Shown here: one piece after another, positions 7,506-10,237 of the stretch | Position numbering within the stretch: position 1 is the stretch's first letter | How the letters are laid out: every line of letters begins with the position of its first letter | NCBI GenBank assembly: GCA_014729735.1 | Contig: WJJN01000796.1 | Coordinates: forward strand, 1-10,237 | DNA from: Candidatus Zhuqueibacterota bacterium | Lineage (GTDB): Bacteria; Zhuqueibacterota; Zhuqueibacteria; Thermofontimicrobiales; Thiofontviventaceae | Reading direction: 5' to 3' | Length of the DNA stretch: 10,237 bases | Program-made: the position numbers and the translations under genes | The notes under the pieces: generated by a model | Told to the model about the DNA's origin: nothing | The model's input: the letters and a program-made list of their open reading frames with translations, nothing else | The model's database searches: none

Positions 7506-8711
7506 CTAAATAACACTTACATCTACTTGCGGCTCGATTGGATTTGATAGAACTACATTTTTCGAAGCAGCCGCAATATCCGTTAAACCTGAACCCGTTG
7601 CCAGAATAACGACGATTGCATCCTTTTCCAGCCTGCTGCGCTCTTTCAATAAACCGGCAAAGGCAGCAGCAGTGGCAAGGTCTGAAAAGATACCGGCATT
7701 CTGCCCTAAATAATGTTGAGCGTCAAGGATTTCCCGATCAGAGACCACCACCCCAAATCCTTCGCTGCGATCGATATCTTTTAATGCCATGTATCCGTTT
7801 AACGGTAACGATGCGCACATCGATTCCGCAATTGTGCTGGCATCCGGCACCGGTTCGATCTTGTTGCATTTGATTCCTTTGACAATGGAATCACTTCCCT
7901 CAGCCTGCACTGCGATCAGTCGCGGTATTTTCATGATCCAGTCGAATTGAAACAGATCGTAAAAACCTTTATAAATGCCGGATAGCACGTCTCCGTCGCT
8001 GGTTGGAATGAATACATAGTCCGGTGCGGTGCAATCGAGTTGATTATAAATCTCCAGCGCGGCTGTTTTCTTGCCTTCAATTGTAAACGGATTATAAGCC
8101 GTGCTGCAATTTATGCCCCCTTGTTTGTCGGTGTAACGAATGGATAATTCGTAAGCATCATCATAACAGCCTTTCACGCGAATTACTTTTGCGCCGTAGA
8201 TCATTGACTGCACGACGCTCGTTCTTGGTGCATCTTCCGGCAAAAAGGCGACGCATTCCAGACCGCAGAACGAGGATATACCAGCTACGGCTGCAGCTTC
8301 ATTTCCATTCGAAGCGACGATAACTTTGTTTTCGTTCATTTTTTTTGCGAGTGCGGTGTTTAAAAGGGATGCCCTGTCGTTTATTGAACCGTTCGGATTT
8401 CTGCCTTCATCTTTTAAATAAAGATTCGGTAATCCCAACTGTTCGCGAATCTTATGCGGTGCAATAAGCGGCGTGTTTCCAACAGCATACGATGGGAGAT
8501 ATTCCGGTTCGACCGGCAGGAGGGTATGTGGTTGAAGCGAATATCGATCCAGCTCAAGTGACAATTCTGAATAAGGCAAAATAACGCGTAAAATTCCATG
8601 CATTGGCTCTTTGGGCTTTCGCAGCCTTGCACAGACCGGACAAACATACATTATTTTTTCTCCGGGATCATAATTTCTTCCACATTCCACGCACCGATAT
8701 TCAAAATTCAT
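7506..8711 (-). CDS. Threonine-synthase-like PLP-fold protein lacking the Schiff-base lysine
   Basis: The 401-residue protein has a zinc-ribbon-like N-terminus (Cys7, Cys10, Cys24, Cys27) and a fold-type II PLP domain. GNTPL (78-82) and LYLKDEGRNPNGSINDR (97-113) align closely with the threonine synthase segment LYLKDEGRNPTGSFKDR. The PLP lysine position, residue 111, is Asn (codon AAC). The cofactor-ring loop reads ASNGN (133-137). The usual Gly/Asn-rich phosphate loop reads PTSDGDVLSG (236-245). ATGSGLTD (371-378) is normal. It cannot be a conventional threonine synthase, and may be a pseudoenzyme, a regulatory subunit or an altered catalyst. ATG 8711 is chosen because AGGGAGG (8717-8723) lies 5 bases upstream; the in-frame TTG at 8726 would contain that site. 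It follows the carbamoyltransferase by 30 bases and precedes the CDP-alcohol enzyme. Confidence 0.85.
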   Translation of the reverse strand: MNFEYRCVECGRNYDPGEKIMYVCPVCARLRKPKEPMHGILRVILPYSELSLELDRYSLQPHTLLPVEPEYLPSYAVGNTPLIAPHKIREQLGLPNLYLKDEGRNPNGSINDRASLLNTALAKKMNENKVIVASNGNEAAAVAGISSFCGLECVAFLPEDAPRTSVVQSMIYGAKVIRVKGCYDDAYELSIRYTDKQGGINCSTAYNPFTIEGKKTAALEIYNQLDCTAPDYVFIPTSDGDVLSGIYKGFYDLFQFDWIMKIPRLIAVQAEGSDSIVKGIKCNKIEPVPDASTIAESMCASLPLNGYMALKDIDRSEGFGVVVSDREILDAQHYLGQNAGIFSDLATAAAFAGLLKERSRLEKDAIVVILATGSGLTDIAAASKNVVLSNPIEPQVDVSVI

Positions 8712-8741
8712 GTTTTCCTCCCTCAAGGTTTTTAGTATTGT

Positions 8742-9752
8742 TTATTTTCCGCCCAATGTCAACGCCATAATTGCTTTGGAAATATGAAGCTGATTTTCCG
8801 CCTGCTCATAAATTAAAGAAACCGGTCCATCTGCCACGGCTTCCTCTGTTCCTTTTCCGCGATCGACTGGCAAAGGATGCATATATTTGACATGCGGATC
8901 AGCCAGATTCATCTTCTGCTGATTACAAATCCAGTCCCGATACTTATCAAGGTTCTCCTTCATGCGCGCCCGATGCTCGTTATCGTCAACATACTCTTCG
9001 AACCAGGCATATCCGCCCCAATTAACAGGAATCACGATGTGCGCAAAATGAAATGCCTCTTCCATATTATCCGTCACATTAAGTTTACTGTCATTAAGCT
9101 GGGCGTTATTCCGCGCCCTGTGAACAATTTTTTCCATTAGTGGAAATTCTTCAGGCATTGCCAGAGAAACGTCGATTCCGAAGCGGGTTAAAAGCAGAAG
9201 CAGCGACTGTGGTAGAGATAACGGATTTAAAAGAGAGTCAGCGTAAGCCCAGGATAGCGCCACTTTAAATCCGCGGAGATTATTGCCGAAATACTCCTGC
9301 ATCGTCATCAGATCAGCCAGTGCCTGTATTGGATGATAAATATCATCCTCTAATGACAAGACCGGCACCGAAGCCCATTTCGCCAATTCATTCAGAAATT
9401 TGTTGCCGTTGCCAAAACGGGGATTGCGACAGGCAACTCCGTGTCCCATGCGCGAAATTACCACTGCAGTATCTTTCACATTACTATCAACGGAAAATGG
9501 TATTTTTTCGGATGCCAATTCAAACGCATGTCCGCCCAACTGGCTTATGCCGGCGGCTATCGCATTCCGAGTGTGAATCGATTTCTCCGCAAAAATCATA
9601 AACAACGTTTTATCTTGCAGTAATCGATGTGGTTCGCTTGTGACGAACTTTGTTTTCAAATCCCTGGCAATTGCCAGCACCTTCTCGATTTCATTTTTCG
9701 ACCAATCCTCCCATGTAATGAGATGCTTCCCGCGTAATCCTGTTGCGCTCAT
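8742..9752 (-). CDS. YgeW-like knotted carbamoyltransferase with altered carbamoyl-phosphate motif
   Basis: The 336-residue cytosolic protein belongs to the aspartate/ornithine carbamoyltransferase superfamily, which moves a carbamoyl group from carbamoyl phosphate to an amine. HLITWEDW near the N-terminus, LSWAYADSLLNPLSLPQS (166-183, the knot region) and the following LTRFGIDVSLAMPE resemble E. coli YgeW, as recalled, more than OTCase. Family landmarks are HPIQALADL (140-148, normally HPxQ), Arg109 in GVACR, and HPLP (292-295, where YgeW and OTCase have HCLP). The carbamoyl-phosphate loop STRTR reads SIHTR (58-62), losing the first arginine. Substrate is unknown. ATG 9752 has AAAGGAG at 9760-9766. 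An in-frame ATG at 9788 would add 12 residues but has no ribosome site. It is first in a three-gene operon. Confidence 0.85.
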   Translation of the reverse strand: MSATGLRGKHLITWEDWSKNEIEKVLAIARDLKTKFVTSEPHRLLQDKTLFMIFAEKSIHTRNAIAAGISQLGGHAFELASEKIPFSVDSNVKDTAVVISRMGHGVACRNPRFGNGNKFLNELAKWASVPVLSLEDDIYHPIQALADLMTMQEYFGNNLRGFKVALSWAYADSLLNPLSLPQSLLLLLTRFGIDVSLAMPEEFPLMEKIVHRARNNAQLNDSKLNVTDNMEEAFHFAHIVIPVNWGGYAWFEEYVDDNEHRARMKENLDKYRDWICNQQKMNLADPHVKYMHPLPVDRGKGTEEAVADGPVSLIYEQAENQLHISKAIMALTLGGK

Positions 9753-9819
9753 CTCCTGTCTCCTTTCAACCCGTCCTTGTGTGATCATGATGCGATTTTT
9801 ACATTCAAATAGAAAGTTA

Positions 9820-9849
9820 AATATAACAAACTCCCCCGGATAAAGTCAA
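9820..9849 (-). promoter_or_regulatory. Sigma70-type promoter of the carbamoyltransferase operon
   Basis: On the minus strand TTGACT (9849-9844) and TATATT (9825-9820) are 18 bases apart. Transcription should start near 9813, about 60 bases before the preferred start codon at 9752. A copy of the ATTTAACT motif (9822-9815) overlaps the -10 element and the start site. Confidence 0.65.
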
Positions 9850-9872
9850 GGATAAAATAGAATAAGAAACAA

Positions 9873-9911
9873 AATTTAACTGCGATTGTTTAACATTACA
9901 GTAGTTAAATT
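9873..9911. repeat. Inverted repeat in the divergent intergenic region
   Basis: AATTTAACT (9873-9881) and AGTTAAATT (9903-9911) are a perfect 9-bp inverted repeat with a 21-base spacer; a G-T and a C-G pair extend the stem inward. The 8-mer ATTTAACT recurs on the minus strand at 9822-9815, over the operon promoter. It may be an operator shared by the divergent genes or a hairpin in the serpin leader. The region is AT-rich, so chance is not excluded. I found no convincing serpin promoter here. Confidence 0.4.
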
Positions 9912-9931
9912 CATCTATGATGGAGGCTTAT

Positions 9932-10237
9932 ATGAGCAGGTACATAATTTTAGGAGTCATTTTCACGATGTTCATTACATTCATGGCGTGTTCCGATGAT
10001 GTTAATTCGCCGGAAGAAAGTGAATGGCGGGACCTTTCTTCGCTGGAAAAGTCCATTGTCGAAGCGGACAATCAATTCGGGCTGAAAATTTTTAAGAATA
10101 TCAATGAAAACGAGACAGGCGAAAATCTGTTCATTTCACCGTTGAGTATCTCGTACGCGCTGGGCATGACGTTAAACGGCGCGGACGGGGAAACAGCACA
10201 AGCGATGCGCAGGACTCTCGAACTGAATAATCTCGAA
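9932..10237 (+). CDS. Lipoprotein serpin (partial, C-terminus off the right edge)
   Basis: Serpins are suicide inhibitors of serine or cysteine proteases. The first 102 residues are present. A hydrophobic signal peptide with a basic start (residues 1-19) ends in TFMAC, a lipobox with Cys20 as the lipidated residue. Phe at -3 is atypical, but Ala at -1 is normal. Ser follows the Cys with no Asp at +2, so outer-membrane or surface placement is plausible. A polar linker follows, then the serpin N-terminal helices with LFISPLSISYALGMTLNGA (about 66-84), closely matching the family pattern FSPxSISxALxMxxxGA, and the start of a helix ending ELNNL. GGAGG at 9922-9926 precedes the ATG by 5 bases. The reactive-centre loop, which decides target and inhibitory ability, lies outside the window. 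Confidence 0.9.
   Translation, partial: MSRYIILGVIFTMFITFMACSDDVNSPEESEWRDLSSLEKSIVEADNQFGLKIFKNINENETGENLFISPLSISYALGMTLNGADGETAQAMRRTLELNNLE

Noticed and set aside
1..10237. CRISPR arrays, insertion sequences, tRNA or rRNA genes
   Set aside because: I saw no repeat-spacer pattern, transposase motif, terminal inverted repeats of an IS, or conserved tRNA/rRNA segments.

Overview
The window comes from a bacterial chromosome of moderate GC content. Shine-Dalgarno sites of the GGAGG type precede most genes. Promoters are sigma70-like: three carry a TTGACT -35 element, with -10 elements close to TATAAT. These promoters and ribosome sites argue against a typical Bacteroidetes genome. A lipoprotein serpin, a cobalamin-dependent ribonucleotide reductase and a HypE-like protein in a thiamine operon would fit an uncultured or environmental lineage of the Calditrichota/KSB1 kind, but that placement is a low-confidence guess.

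Region 1 (1-3495, minus strand) is a thiamin operon transcribed leftwards. The order is an AIR synthase/HypE-like protein, tenA (pyrimidine salvage), thiE (thiamin phosphate synthase) and thiL (thiamin-phosphate kinase, running off the left edge). ThiE joins pyrimidine and thiazole into thiamin phosphate and ThiL makes the pyrophosphate cofactor. TenA feeds recovered pyrimidine into the same pathway. The HypE-like enzyme is the one member without an assigned step.

Region 2 (3496-3902) is a divergent control region. For the thi operon it holds a strong promoter, a TPP riboswitch and an intrinsic terminator that can be blocked by an alternative pairing. For nrdJ it holds a strong promoter with two NrdR-like boxes just upstream, 32 bp apart.

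Region 3 (3903-6665, plus strand) is nrdJ, an adenosylcobalamin-dependent class II ribonucleotide reductase with a C-terminal zinc-type cysteine tail. A terminator hairpin follows, oriented for the converging operon.

Region 4 (6813-9752, minus strand) is a three-gene operon: a YgeW-like knotted carbamoyltransferase, a threonine-synthase-like PLP-fold protein and a CDP-alcohol phosphotransferase membrane enzyme. The first two have altered catalytic motifs. The PLP-fold protein has Asn where the Schiff-base Lys should be, and the carbamoyltransferase reads SIHTR for STRTR and HPLP for HCLP. The phosphotransferase motif is intact. This operon is the best candidate for an undescribed system.

Region 5 (9753-10237) is a divergent intergenic region with a promoter for the region 4 operon and a repeated ATTTAACT motif, followed by the start of a secreted lipoprotein serpin that runs off the right edge.
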